Source of the DNA: a virus
Length of the DNA stretch: 46,818 nt
Strand: one strand, 5' to 3'
IMG/VR virus record: IMGVR_UViG_3300020421_000035
Location: 1-46,818 of that record
Shown here: positions 29,361 through 37,352 of the stretch, piece by piece
How the letters are laid out: each line of letters opens with the position of its first letter
How positions within the stretch are numbered: the first letter of the stretch is position 1
The notes under the pieces: generated by a model
What the model was told of the DNA's origin: nothing
Databases searched by the model: none
The model's input: only the letters and a program-made list of their open reading frames with translations
Translations under genes and position numbers: made by a program

Positions 29361-30455
29361 ATGAGTCAACTATCAGTTCACGATATTCGCGGTATATCTG
29401 CTTATAACAACAAAATTAGAGTTCCTGCAGGTCATCAATTAGATATTGAGGGACTACTAAAACTTCCCCAATGGACAGAAGGATCAAAACCTTCAAATCC
29501 AGATGTTGGACTACAGGGGTGGAATACGGAACTTGAAGTATTAGAATTTTATGATGGTACTGACTGGAAAGTTTTATCAAGTTCTGCTATTGGAACACAA
29601 GAATCTCCAGCAGCTTCTGCTAAAGATCTTGTAGCAAATGGTCAAACAACAGACGGTGTTTATTGGATCAAGGCAAGTTCTTCAGCACCTGCTCAGCAAA
29701 TTTATTGTATTTTAGATCCAGCATATGATGGTGGTGGATGGATGATTGTAGCAAATAATTCTGCTTCAAATGTTTTGTATACATCATCACACATTTGTAG
29801 ATTTACCGCATATACATCTTATGTCGGTACTTCTGGATCCAATTCATATTCTCCAAGTAATAATTTTAGTATTAATTGTACTGATATGCAGTTCAATAAA
29901 TGCGTTTGGGTTATCACAAATTCAAACTCAAACTTTATTGGTTCTGGTGGTAGTAATGTAACTGGTTATATTAACTACACATGGAATAATCAAATTACTG
30001 TTCCTACCGAACAACAGTATTGGTCTGCTGATAATGGAAACAATGGATTTTCTATGGGATCAACTGTAAGTTGGCCAGGTTTTGGTGCAAAGAGAATGAA
30101 TTCTAGTTATGGTGGTTATGGTCAAAACAGTAGTCAGAACTATGGTTTTGGTACACTCCACAGTAGCTCATATTCAACGAACAGAGGATCAGGAACTCAA
30201 TACAAAGTATATGGAAGTGGTGGAGCATATTATCCTGTAACAGTTGCTTTCCAAGGTTCTAATGGTACTAGTGGAAATGTGATCGCATACTATGCTTATA
30301 GTTGGACAGATTCTAGAACTGGTAATGGTAGCACATACAGTAATACAGGATTTGATGACTGGCAAGATGGATCTGGTCTTGGAGATCAGTGGAACGTGGA
30401 AGGTGGAGACAAGTCAACCACTCGTGGTAAACCAAGTTTTATCATGATTAAGTAA
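29361..30455 (+). CDS. Adhesin-like protein with fibrinogen-type motif
   Basis: A 364-residue protein starting one base after the giant fibre gene. The N-terminal ~85 residues (HDIRGISAYNNKIRVPAGHQ, then FYDGTDWKVL) form an element seen in other cyanophage fibre proteins. Residues ~98-130 contain DGVYWIK...IYCILD...DGGGWMIVANN, which matches the start of fibrinogen-C-like domains (VYWI, YC.mD, GGGWT). The rest is rich in Gly, Ser, Asn, Tyr and Trp and ends GKPSFIMIK. This suggests a fibre tip that binds surface glycans; host binding is an inference. It is the first of three related genes (see 31330 and 32336). Confidence 0.78.
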   Translation: MSQLSVHDIRGISAYNNKIRVPAGHQLDIEGLLKLPQWTEGSKPSNPDVGLQGWNTELEVLEFYDGTDWKVLSSSAIGTQESPAASAKDLVANGQTTDGVYWIKASSSAPAQQIYCILDPAYDGGGWMIVANNSASNVLYTSSHICRFTAYTSYVGTSGSNSYSPSNNFSINCTDMQFNKCVWVITNSNSNFIGSGGSNVTGYINYTWNNQITVPTEQQYWSADNGNNGFSMGSTVSWPGFGAKRMNSSYGGYGQNSSQNYGFGTLHSSSYSTNRGSGTQYKVYGSGGAYYPVTVAFQGSNGTSGNVIAYYAYSWTDSRTGNGSTYSNTGFDDWQDGSGLGDQWNVEGGDKSTTRGKPSFIMIK

Positions 30456-30474
30456 TCACAAAAATTATAGAACA

Positions 30475-30738
30475 ATGACTCAACCATTTGCTGACTATGA
30501 TGCGTTATATGAAGGACGCATGGAATCTCTCAAGAAAAAGAGAGAAGAAAAATTTAAACAACTAGACGGGGATTTTTTCAAAGCTCTAGAAGTTAATGAT
30601 AAAGCTTCCCAAACAAGGATTGCAAACAAGAAAAATAAATTTAGAGATTTTCCACAAGAGATGGAAGGTAAAACATTTTCATCAAGAGATGCTATAATTA
30701 ATTATGAACCAGAGTGCTTTAAAAATGAGACAATGTGA
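30475..30738 (+). CDS. Small charged protein resembling tail assembly chaperone
   Basis: An 87-residue highly charged helical protein. The central pattern (KREEKFKQLDGDFFKALEVND, then KKNKFRDFPQ) resembles phage tail assembly chaperone proteins, in which a LD-x-x-F-x-x-A-E helix is followed by a K-x-x-x-RD-(L/I/F)-P motif. It lies between an adhesin and an oxygenase gene, fitting a role in folding fibre tips. The match is by eye, so the family assignment is moderate. The last 14 bases overlap the next gene. Confidence 0.7.
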   Translation: MTQPFADYDALYEGRMESLKKKREEKFKQLDGDFFKALEVNDKASQTRIANKKNKFRDFPQEMEGKTFSSRDAIINYEPECFKNETM

Positions 30739-31300
30739 ATATACAACAAGCACAGGAAAAAAGATTTATGTTTTCCGTGATGTATATAACTACGATAGGC
30801 AATTAAATTTACTTGATTGGTGTGTTAGACAAAACTATAGATTCAGACCATCTACAGAAGGTGTATTGATTGGTCTTAAAAGCGATTTGGTTTTGAGCGC
30901 ACATCCAGGATTAGAACTTCCACAACTAGCAGAACAATTTTCTTTAAATGATGAGAAGTTAAAACCAATAGTAGATATTATTGGAAACGAAAGAGAGTTG
31001 AAAGCACATTGGATTAACGCCAACATTTCAAAAACATCTCCACATTTTCATCCAGATAGTTTTAAAAAAGGATCTTTGTCCATGCTTTACTATGCAAATG
31101 TAAAGTGGGACCTTTCTTGGGATGGTTATACAGTATGGGCGTCAGATGATTTAAACAATATCGAGCATGTAGAATTTCCAGAACCAGGTAAAATTGTTAT
31201 CTTTGATTCTAGTATACCACACAAACCAACAGCTGCTGGACCAGAAGCACCATCATTTAGATATACAATGAATACAGTTTGGGAACCGCTAAATAGTTAA
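30725..31300 (+). CDS. 2OG-Fe(II) oxygenase (hydroxylase-like)
   Basis: A 191-residue protein with the jelly-roll dioxygenase signature: the iron ligands H-x-D at His109/Asp111 (SPHFHPDS), the distal His166 (SSIPHKP) and Arg179 (SFRYTMNTVWEP) for the 2-oxoglutarate carboxylate. A typical SLSMLYYAN strand follows the HxD. The residue order fits prolyl-hydroxylase-like enzymes frequent in cyanophages. I chose the ATG at 30725, preceded by an AGAG box; an in-frame ATG at 30704 would add seven residues but lacks one. The substrate is unknown. Its position inside the adhesin cassette, overlapping the chaperone-like gene, suggests it could modify virion proteins, though nucleic acid or host protein substrates remain possible. 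Confidence 0.85.
   Translation: MRQCEYTTSTGKKIYVFRDVYNYDRQLNLLDWCVRQNYRFRPSTEGVLIGLKSDLVLSAHPGLELPQLAEQFSLNDEKLKPIVDIIGNERELKAHWINANISKTSPHFHPDSFKKGSLSMLYYANVKWDLSWDGYTVWASDDLNNIEHVEFPEPGKIVIFDSSIPHKPTAAGPEAPSFRYTMNTVWEPLNS
31289..31295 (+). promoter_or_regulatory. Candidate late promoter CTAAATA
   Basis: CTAAATA overlaps the last codons of the oxygenase gene, 41 bases before the ATG at 31330, a position like other late motifs here. Because the DNA is AT-rich and the site is partly coding, support is moderate. Confidence 0.5.
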
Positions 31301-31329
31301 ACATAACATGTCCAAAGAAGTAGATAGTC

Positions 31330-32322
31330 ATGGCAGGAATTTTAAAACTGGATGAACTTCACAACTCCTTAGGCAATAACTGTGCTAGTTTAACTAATAC
31401 AGGTATTGCTCTCAGAGTAGCAAATTATGCTGGCGAGGGTTCATATCCATCTTTAACATCAGCGGAAGCTGGTTTTATGATTTACGATTCTGTCTTAAAA
31501 ACCATGGTTTTTTGGGACGGCACTGAGTGGTTCCAACTTAAAAAGCAAGGAAACCAAGACGGGTCTACTCCAACAAATGCCATCGAAGATTTTGCTGTTT
31601 GGTATTCCGATGGACCATCTGCAGGAGAATACTGGATCAAACCAACTGGTTATGGTGGAGCAGCAGAACTTGTTGCTATCGATGTTGATGGGTCTGCACA
31701 ATTTAGTGGCATTAATGATCAGGGAATCTGGATCAGAATCAGATATTCTCAATCATATTACTCTCGTGGAGATGCATGGCGTGGTCAATCTGGACTATCA
31801 AACCCAGCTAATCAATCCTCAACAGCATACTCTGGAGATTTTGCTTTTGATCAATCAAATGGACTAATTCAAGCATTGCTTGATATCGGTCTAGAAACGA
31901 GACAAGTATTTGAATCTTGGGGTGCTGGTTCTGTTGGTTGGACATATGGTTCTGGTTATATGGAATCAAGAGGATTTGATAACGTAAACTATACCAGGTG
32001 GAATGGTTCTCAGAACATTGTTGGTAAGAGTTATACAAGAGTTGCTGGCATGTCTCACAGTGTTACCTCTATTAATGGTCCTTGGGACAACCCAACTTCT
32101 AGAAACACTGACGACACTGATAGAAACGACTCTAATACATGGAGAGTAGGTAGATTCTACTTTAGATATACTGGTAGTTCTGCTACTGCTCCACTTCCTA
32201 TTAGAGGTATTTGGAATGCTGACGTTGACGGAGGTTCTGAGCAAAGATATTTCCCATTCAGAGATGCAGCTGGTGGTTGGACTGGTAATGGCGAAAGTGA
32301 TATTTACATCAAAGTTCTATAA
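31330..32322 (+). CDS. Adhesin-like protein, second of three
   Basis: A 330-residue protein. The N-terminal ~75 residues (YPSLTSAEAGFMIYDSVLKT, then FWDGTEWFQLKKQG) match those of the neighbouring adhesin-like genes: a short beta element ending in WDGT-x-W. The region after residue ~100 (GEYWIKP, DQGIWIRIRYSQ) keeps an EYWIKP strand like DGVYWIK of the first adhesin but has lost the YC/GGGW motif. The distal part is Trp/Tyr/Asn/Gly-rich. A purine-rich AAGAAG precedes the start. Likely an exchangeable receptor-binding tip; no named family recognised. Confidence 0.72.
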   Translation: MAGILKLDELHNSLGNNCASLTNTGIALRVANYAGEGSYPSLTSAEAGFMIYDSVLKTMVFWDGTEWFQLKKQGNQDGSTPTNAIEDFAVWYSDGPSAGEYWIKPTGYGGAAELVAIDVDGSAQFSGINDQGIWIRIRYSQSYYSRGDAWRGQSGLSNPANQSSTAYSGDFAFDQSNGLIQALLDIGLETRQVFESWGAGSVGWTYGSGYMESRGFDNVNYTRWNGSQNIVGKSYTRVAGMSHSVTSINGPWDNPTSRNTDDTDRNDSNTWRVGRFYFRYTGSSATAPLPIRGIWNADVDGGSEQRYFPFRDAAGGWTGNGESDIYIKVL

Positions 32323-32335
32323 GTTTTAAAAGAAA

Positions 32336-33421
32336 ATGTCTCAAATTAACGTCGGCACAGCAAACGCCAATATTCTAAAACTTGGATCCTATAACGGAAT
32401 TGATAATTTTCCTACAGGTTTGTCTACAGGTGATGCAGGATCTATGGTATTTGATAGTTCTACTGGACAACTTGCTTTCTGGGATGGAACTGATTGGAAA
32501 CTAGTAAAAGGTGGTGGAACTGCAGACGGTCTTACAGCAGATGGAGCATTTTCTGTACTATCTGATGTTGCCGATAAAGGATATACAGGTATTCAAACTC
32601 TGTATACAACCTTTAACGAAACTGTATCACCTGTACAAGTTCAAGTTAACTTTAGTGTTCCAAATGGTCCATGGTACATGGTTAGTTTTGTGATGCCATC
32701 TGGATACCGTTGGGATTCTGATAATATGAACGGCACTGTTGCTGCTGGTGTTTACAGTAATACCAATAGCACACATAGTTCTACAACCAGACCTAGGAGA
32801 ACAGGAACTGTTCCTAATATGGGAACACGTCAAGTTGGAGAAATTTATACAGTATCTCAAATTGAAAGTGTAAGCAATTCTTCTGGAAGAGGATGGTATG
32901 TTGGAGGAGCTGGTTATAATACAGGGTGGAGATCTATTGAATATTACAACCATGGAACTCAAAGCAATTTTACATTGGCAGAAATTACAGCACTGAGAAA
33001 TATTGTAACTCAATTATCTTCATATACTCCACATTGTGGATTGGAAATTGACGCTCAGGGTCTTGGTTCTGCTACTAACTGGAGATCAGATTACACAGGT
33101 AATATTGGCGGTCATGGCAACTGGTTGAGAAGTGGAGGTGATTATATGAGATCGACTCCATCAGAAAACGCATCCGATGAAAGAGGAGTAGCGTTCTTCT
33201 GGACACACAACACCTATGAAGTACAACTATTTGGTGGTGGATCGCTTGATTATTCTGTTAGTGGAGGAACACCATCTGGACTTCCAACTGGATTTATTCT
33301 CCCAGATGCAGTTAAACTCAGTGGAACCACTGGTGGAGGATCGATGTTTGGTACTCCATATATGGACTTCTCAGGATTTGAAAATAGAAGAAACAATAGA
33401 AACTACTTCTTATGTAAGTAG
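32336..33421 (+). CDS. Adhesin-like protein, third of three
   Basis: A 361-residue protein. The N-terminus (NFPTGLSTGDAGSMVFDSST, then AFWDGTDWKLVKGGG) repeats the shared element of the two preceding adhesin-like genes. The remaining ~290 residues contain GPWYMVSFVMPSGYRWD and many Gly/Asn/Ser/Trp residues and share no obvious sequence with the other two distal domains. Start follows an AAAGAA box 14 bases after the previous stop. Probably a fibre tip or decoration that recognises a surface glycan, by inference from architecture. Confidence 0.72.
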   Translation: MSQINVGTANANILKLGSYNGIDNFPTGLSTGDAGSMVFDSSTGQLAFWDGTDWKLVKGGGTADGLTADGAFSVLSDVADKGYTGIQTLYTTFNETVSPVQVQVNFSVPNGPWYMVSFVMPSGYRWDSDNMNGTVAAGVYSNTNSTHSSTTRPRRTGTVPNMGTRQVGEIYTVSQIESVSNSSGRGWYVGGAGYNTGWRSIEYYNHGTQSNFTLAEITALRNIVTQLSSYTPHCGLEIDAQGLGSATNWRSDYTGNIGGHGNWLRSGGDYMRSTPSENASDERGVAFFWTHNTYEVQLFGGGSLDYSVSGGTPSGLPTGFILPDAVKLSGTTGGGSMFGTPYMDFSGFENRRNNRNYFLCK

Positions 33422-33428
33422 ATAAATA
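33421..33428 (+). promoter_or_regulatory. Candidate late promoter GATAAATA
   Basis: GATAAATA overlaps the stop codon of the third adhesin gene and lies 29-36 bases before the ATG at 33457. Confidence 0.55.
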
Positions 33429-33456
33429 ACCATATACACAATCACCTGTGATAACC

Positions 33457-33648
33457 ATGGATCCAGCACAACTAAAGAAAAACTTTGAAGAGCAAATTGC
33501 TACTACAGTAAAGCAAATTGGAGAACTTGAAGCAAATCTTGTTAAAGCAAAAGAGTATAAGATTAAATTAGAAGGAGGTTTAGAAACTCTAAATCTCTTA
33601 GAAGAGAAACCAGAAGTAGAAGAACCAGCAGAAACTCCTGCAGAATAA
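33457..33648 (+). CDS. Small coiled-coil protein
   Basis: A 63-residue protein. Residues ~5-48 form one amphipathic coiled coil (KKNFEEQIATTVKQIGELEA, with a heptad of I/L/V), followed by an acidic Pro/Glu tail (EEKPEVEEPAETPAE). I chose the ATG at 33457 over an in-frame GTG three codons upstream. Size and shape recall small trimeric fibre chaperones such as T4 gp57A, but there is no sequence match that I can claim. It closes the adhesin cassette just before a terminator. Confidence 0.7.
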   Translation: MDPAQLKKNFEEQIATTVKQIGELEANLVKAKEYKIKLEGGLETLNLLEEKPEVEEPAETPAE

Positions 33649-33653
33649 ATACT

Positions 33654-33691
33654 AAATCCCTTCTTCCTAAATAGGTATGAAGGGATTTTTT
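33654..33691 (+). terminator. Rho-independent terminator with late promoter in its loop
   Basis: A perfect 10-base-pair stem (AAATCCCTTC at 33654-33663, GAAGGGATTT at 33679-33688) closes a 15-base loop and runs into T residues. The loop contains CTAAATA. Confidence 0.85.
33667..33673 (+). promoter_or_regulatory. Late promoter CTAAATA inside terminator loop
   Basis: CTAAATA sits in the loop of the hairpin at 33654-33691, 26 bases before the last base before gp13's ATG at 33699. A transcript starting about 12 bases downstream would lack the left arm of the hairpin and so escape termination. Confidence 0.6.
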
Positions 33692-33698
33692 GTGTGTA

Positions 33699-34511
33699 AT
33701 GGCATCTCCAAACTCAAGAGCTGATCTCATCACATATTGCAAAAGGCAATTGGGTGAACCTGTATTGCAAGTTAACGTCGATGACGAACAGGTAAATAAT
33801 GTAATTGATGATACCTTTCAGTTCTTTCAAGAGAACTGTTATAACGGTATGGAGCGTGCTTTTTTATACCACGAATTAACTGATGACGATAAAACTAGGT
33901 TTGCAGCTAGTGTATCCACAACTAAAACAGATGGATCTGATACTGTAACTTGGAAAGAGACAACAAATTACATACCTATACCATCCCATGTAACTGGTAT
34001 TAGTAAAGTATTTGGTCTTGTTAGTAACTCAATCCGTTCAAATCTATTTGGTATTGAGTATCAAATGTTCTTGAATGATCTATATGCATTTGGATCACTT
34101 GATATCCTCAACTATTATATGACTAAGCAGTATCTAGAAACTCTAGATATGGTTCTGAACAATGGTTCATTCCAACAGTTCAGATTTACAGCGCGTCGTG
34201 ATCGTCTTTACATGGATCTAGATAAAGATTTTTTAAAGAAAGAATCTAATATCCTCATTGAATGTCATCGCATGATTGACCCCAATGATGCTACAGAGAT
34301 GTACAATGATTTATTTGTTAAGAGATATGCCACAGCTTTGTTAAAGAAGCAGTGGGGTCAGAACCTGATTAAGTATAACAACGTTCAGTTGCCTGGTGGC
34401 ATCACCCTCAACGGAAGAGAGTTATACACAGACGCACTAGCAGAAATTGAGAAAATCGAAAGCGAAGTTCTCAGTAAGTATGCAATTCCACCTATGGATA
34501 TGATCGGATAA
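33699..34511 (+). CDS. 13: Neck protein gp13
   Basis: A 270-residue homologue of T4 gp13, which together with gp14 forms the head-tail neck that seals the filled capsid. Landmarks: N-terminal MASPNSRADLITYCKRQLGE, the acidic NVDDEQVNNVIDDTFQFF helix, a conserved NDLYAFGSLDILNYYMTKQY stretch near residue 125 and the C-terminal GGITLNGRELYTDALAEIE. I chose ATG 33699 rather than an upstream in-frame TTG because it begins the conserved N-terminus. The stop is one base before gp14, giving tight coupling. Confidence 0.92.
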   Translation: MASPNSRADLITYCKRQLGEPVLQVNVDDEQVNNVIDDTFQFFQENCYNGMERAFLYHELTDDDKTRFAASVSTTKTDGSDTVTWKETTNYIPIPSHVTGISKVFGLVSNSIRSNLFGIEYQMFLNDLYAFGSLDILNYYMTKQYLETLDMVLNNGSFQQFRFTARRDRLYMDLDKDFLKKESNILIECHRMIDPNDATEMYNDLFVKRYATALLKKQWGQNLIKYNNVQLPGGITLNGRELYTDALAEIEKIESEVLSKYAIPPMDMIG

Positions 34512-34512
34512 A

Positions 34513-35637
34513 ATGCCTACAAGTCCCTACTTTCCAACTTACTACGCAGGTCACAGTGGCGAACAAGGTCTCGTTCAGGATCTTGTGGATGAGCAAATCA
34601 AACTGTTTGGTACAGATATTTACTATATCCCCAAGATCGTCCTAGCAGACAGCACTCTGGATGAAGTTAGATACACTAAGTATCAAGAACAATTCCAAGT
34701 TGAGATGCTGTTACAGAATGTTATGGGTTTTGGTGACAATGCTGAATTTATTTCTAAGTTCGGTTTAAGAATTACAGATGAAGTTATCTTCCGTGTCTCT
34801 ACTAGAAGATGGGATGAAGAGGTAGCTGATCATAATCCTACACTGGAAGTTGATAGCAGACCTAATGAGGGAGACTTATTGTACTTCCCATTAACACAAG
34901 ATATTTACGAAATTAAATTTGTAGGAAAAGAAGAACCATTCTATCAGTTTGGTAAGATTCAATTCTATGCTATCACTGCTGAGATCTATGAGGTTGGTAG
35001 TGATGACTTTGATACTGGTGTTGCAGAGATTGATAGTATTGAGCAACTAGTTGACAATGCTATTAAATTATTCATGGATCCTGGTGGCACTGGAGATTTC
35101 GTTGTAGGTGAGGAAGTTGTTGGTGATGAGTTCTTAGCAAAAGCAACATCTACTATTACAGGTGATGCTCTAACAAGTATCACAATTACAGACGGTGGAT
35201 CCCATTATAAACAGGGAACACCACCATCAGTAACTATTACAGGAGGAGGTGGTACAGGTGCAACAGCGACTGCAACAGTTAGTAGCACTGGCATCGTCAA
35301 TAGTATTAATGTCGATAGTGCAGGTAGTGGTTATACTTCCGCTCCTACTGTTACTATTGACTACAGTCCTAAAGACAACAGAGCAGAAGTCAAGTCATGG
35401 GATAGCACAACCAGATCTCTCCAAGTATTCAATAGAACAGGAACCTTTACAACTGACGAAGTAGTAACAGGTCTAACCTCAGGTGCTAAGTGGAGTCCTG
35501 AAACATTTGACACTCTAAATAATGTCAGCAGCAACTATGATCAAAACAGACAGATCGAAAATGATGCTGATAACATTGTGGATTGGACTGAGAAAAATCC
35601 ATTTGGTGAGTTTGGTAATTTTACGGGTAGTATCTAA
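34513..35637 (+). CDS. 14: Neck protein gp14 with inserted Gly-rich repeat
   Basis: Homologue of T4 gp14, the second neck protein. Conserved N-terminal MPTSPYFPTYYAGHSGEQGL and a C-terminal DADNIVDWTEKNPFGEFG motif are clear. At 374 residues it is longer than T4 gp14 (256). Residues ~217-283 (nt 35161-35360) carry two GSGYT-type Gly-rich repeats (GGSHYKQGTPPSVTITGGGG and AGSGYTSAPTVTIDY), a module of the fibre proteins that T4 gp14 does not have. The stop overlaps the gp15 ATG by one base (TAATG). Confidence 0.92.
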   Translation: MPTSPYFPTYYAGHSGEQGLVQDLVDEQIKLFGTDIYYIPKIVLADSTLDEVRYTKYQEQFQVEMLLQNVMGFGDNAEFISKFGLRITDEVIFRVSTRRWDEEVADHNPTLEVDSRPNEGDLLYFPLTQDIYEIKFVGKEEPFYQFGKIQFYAITAEIYEVGSDDFDTGVAEIDSIEQLVDNAIKLFMDPGGTGDFVVGEEVVGDEFLAKATSTITGDALTSITITDGGSHYKQGTPPSVTITGGGGTGATATATVSSTGIVNSINVDSAGSGYTSAPTVTIDYSPKDNRAEVKSWDSTTRSLQVFNRTGTFTTDEVVTGLTSGAKWSPETFDTLNNVSSNYDQNRQIENDADNIVDWTEKNPFGEFGNFTGSI

Positions 35638-36437
35638 TGTTAGGTAATTATTTTTACAATCAAATTGTTCGCAAGAACATTGTAGCGTTTGGTACGCTCT
35701 TCAATAATATTACAATGAAGAGTACAGATCCTAGTGATGGAAGTGTTTTAGAAGAGATCAAAGTTCCTCTGGCATATGGTCCTAAGCAAAAATTTCTTGT
35801 TCGTATAGAAGAAAATCAATCGAATAGTAAAGTAGCTATCACAATACCACGTCTCTATTTTGAGATGACTAGTATTGATTATGATGCTACTCGTAAAACA
35901 TCACCAATTCAAAAATATAAAACTATCATTAATAATGATGGTAGTGAAGTAAGAGTTCAGTATGTTCCTGTTCCTTATAATTTAAGTTTTGAACTAGGAG
36001 TTATTGCTAAGTCACAAGACGATGCATTACAAATTACTGAACAAATCTTGCCATACTTCCAACCATCATTTTCTGTGACTCTTAATATGATTCCAGATAT
36101 GAATGAGAAACGTGATGTTGCTATTGTTTTAAACAATATCAGTTACGAAGATGAGTGGGACGATAGTTTTTATGAACGTAGATACATTGTATACACACTC
36201 AACTTCACAATGAAGTCATACATCTACGGTCCTTACAACACTGCAGACGTTATCAAGAAAGCAATCATTCACGAAACGATTGGCGATCTTTCAGTCAACC
36301 GCAGAACTATTACACGTACATACACACCCAAAGCAGTAGTAGACATCAATACAGATGGAGTCATCGATGTAAATGATGACGCACTAGTAGATGCTGGTGA
36401 TGACTTTGGATTTAATGAAGGAATTGAGTTCTTATGA
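35637..36437 (+). CDS. 15: Tail completion and sheath stabiliser gp15
   Basis: A 266-residue homologue of T4 gp15 (272 residues), the hexamer that caps the tail tube and sheath and joins tail to head. Landmarks: N-terminal MLGNYFYNQIVRKNIVAFG, KVPLAYGPKQKFLVRI near 45, PRLYFEMTSIDYDATRK near 80, VPVPYNLSFELGVIAKSQDD and the YIVYTLNFTMKSYIYGP stretch near 195. Order, length and spacing match T4. Its last four bases overlap gp16 (ATGA). Confidence 0.94.
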   Translation: MLGNYFYNQIVRKNIVAFGTLFNNITMKSTDPSDGSVLEEIKVPLAYGPKQKFLVRIEENQSNSKVAITIPRLYFEMTSIDYDATRKTSPIQKYKTIINNDGSEVRVQYVPVPYNLSFELGVIAKSQDDALQITEQILPYFQPSFSVTLNMIPDMNEKRDVAIVLNNISYEDEWDDSFYERRYIVYTLNFTMKSYIYGPYNTADVIKKAIIHETIGDLSVNRRTITRTYTPKAVVDINTDGVIDVNDDALVDAGDDFGFNEGIEFL

Positions 36438-36841
36438 GTAACCTAGAAGATAATATGGAGGAGATGTTGAACATCAGTGTTGATGTTGAATCTCAACCTA
36501 TTAAACCAAAACCTCCTGAGAAGAACCAGGATGACCGTACAAAGGATTATGAGTACACAAGGGCAGAACTATACTCTTTGATTGATAACGGTCAGGAGGC
36601 GGTCAGAGGTGCCTTAGAGGTCGCTCAGGAATCTGGGCACCCTAGAGCGTATGAAGTTGCTGTAGCGGCAATGAAGCACGTTGCAGACATGACTGAGAAG
36701 TTACAGGACTTACATAAGAAGATGAAAGACCTAGATGAAGACAAGAAAGGTCCATCTAAAGTTACTAACAATGCAATGTTTGTAGGGTCTACATCAGAAC
36801 TACAAAAAATGCTTAAAGATATGGGTGGGGGAAAACGCTAA
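36434..36841 (+). CDS. 16: Small terminase subunit gp16
   Basis: A 135-residue homologue of T4 gp16 (164 residues), the ring-forming DNA-recognition subunit of the packaging motor. The central helix pair (ELYSLIDNGQEAVRGALEVA then HPRAYEVAVAAMKHVADMTE) is the conserved core; the C-terminal NNAMFVGSTSELQKMLKDM is the conserved tail of this family in cyanophages. Unlike T4, where gp17 follows at once, about 4.2 kb of accessory genes lie between this gene and the large subunit. Confidence 0.92.
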   Translation: MSNLEDNMEEMLNISVDVESQPIKPKPPEKNQDDRTKDYEYTRAELYSLIDNGQEAVRGALEVAQESGHPRAYEVAVAAMKHVADMTEKLQDLHKKMKDLDEDKKGPSKVTNNAMFVGSTSELQKMLKDMGGGKR

Positions 36842-36844
36842 ATA
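36838..36844 (+). promoter_or_regulatory. Late promoter CTAAATA
   Basis: CTAAATA overlaps the gp16 stop codon and lies 25-31 bases before the ATG at 36869. Confidence 0.6.
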
Positions 36845-36868
36845 TAATCGTAAACCCTGTCGTTTATC

Positions 36869-37315
36869 ATGAGAACATACGGAGAAATTAAAAATCTTGC
36901 CGATCATGTTTTAGCAGAGCAGAAAGAGAAAGCAAAGCAAGAGACACGCTATTGCCAACTCTGCAAAAAAGATGAGACAAGAGATGAATGTTCTTATGGC
37001 GAAAAAGCTTGGGATAGATTTGCAGTCCCAGGTAAATCCGTAAAACGAGAGGAAACGGAATTAGAAGAAGGTGCAGCCTGGACAAAGAAGGCTGGCAAAT
37101 CAAAAGAAGGTGGACTTAACGAGAAAGGACGAAAATCATATGAGAAGGCTAATCCAGGATCTGACCTTAAAGCACCAAGCAAAAAGGTTGGAAATCCCCG
37201 TAGGGCATCGTTCTGCGCTCGAATGAAAGGAATGAAAAAGAAATTAACTTCAAAGAAAACTGCCAGCGATCCCGATAGCAGGATCAACAAATCACTACGT
37301 GCGTGGAATTGCTAA
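36869..37315 (+). CDS. Basic protein resembling DUF6321, conserved in cyanophages
   Basis: A 148-residue Lys/Arg-rich protein. Residues ~28-42 have a Cys cluster (YCQLCKKDETRDECSYG) that may bind metal. The C-terminal half has the conserved pattern GAAWTKKAGKSKEGGLNEKG, then RRASFCARMKGMKKKLTSKK and finally DPDSRINKSLRAWNC, which I associate with DUF6321. Function is unknown; the charge suggests nucleic acid binding. It opens the accessory island and follows a late promoter. Confidence 0.8.
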   Translation: MRTYGEIKNLADHVLAEQKEKAKQETRYCQLCKKDETRDECSYGEKAWDRFAVPGKSVKREETELEEGAAWTKKAGKSKEGGLNEKGRKSYEKANPGSDLKAPSKKVGNPRRASFCARMKGMKKKLTSKKTASDPDSRINKSLRAWNC

Positions 37316-37321
37316 CATTAC

Positions 37322-37352
37322 TTGTAAAATAATTATTAAATTGATGTATAAT
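37322..37352 (+). promoter_or_regulatory. Host-type sigma-70-like promoter before petE/petF group
   Basis: TTGTAA (37322-37327) and a perfect TATAAT (37347-37352) are separated by 19 bases in the 62-base gap before the ATG at 37378. No TAAATA late motif is present here, so this group may be transcribed earlier, by the host sigma factor. A second TATAAT at 37366-37371 is too close to the start codon. Confidence 0.5.
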
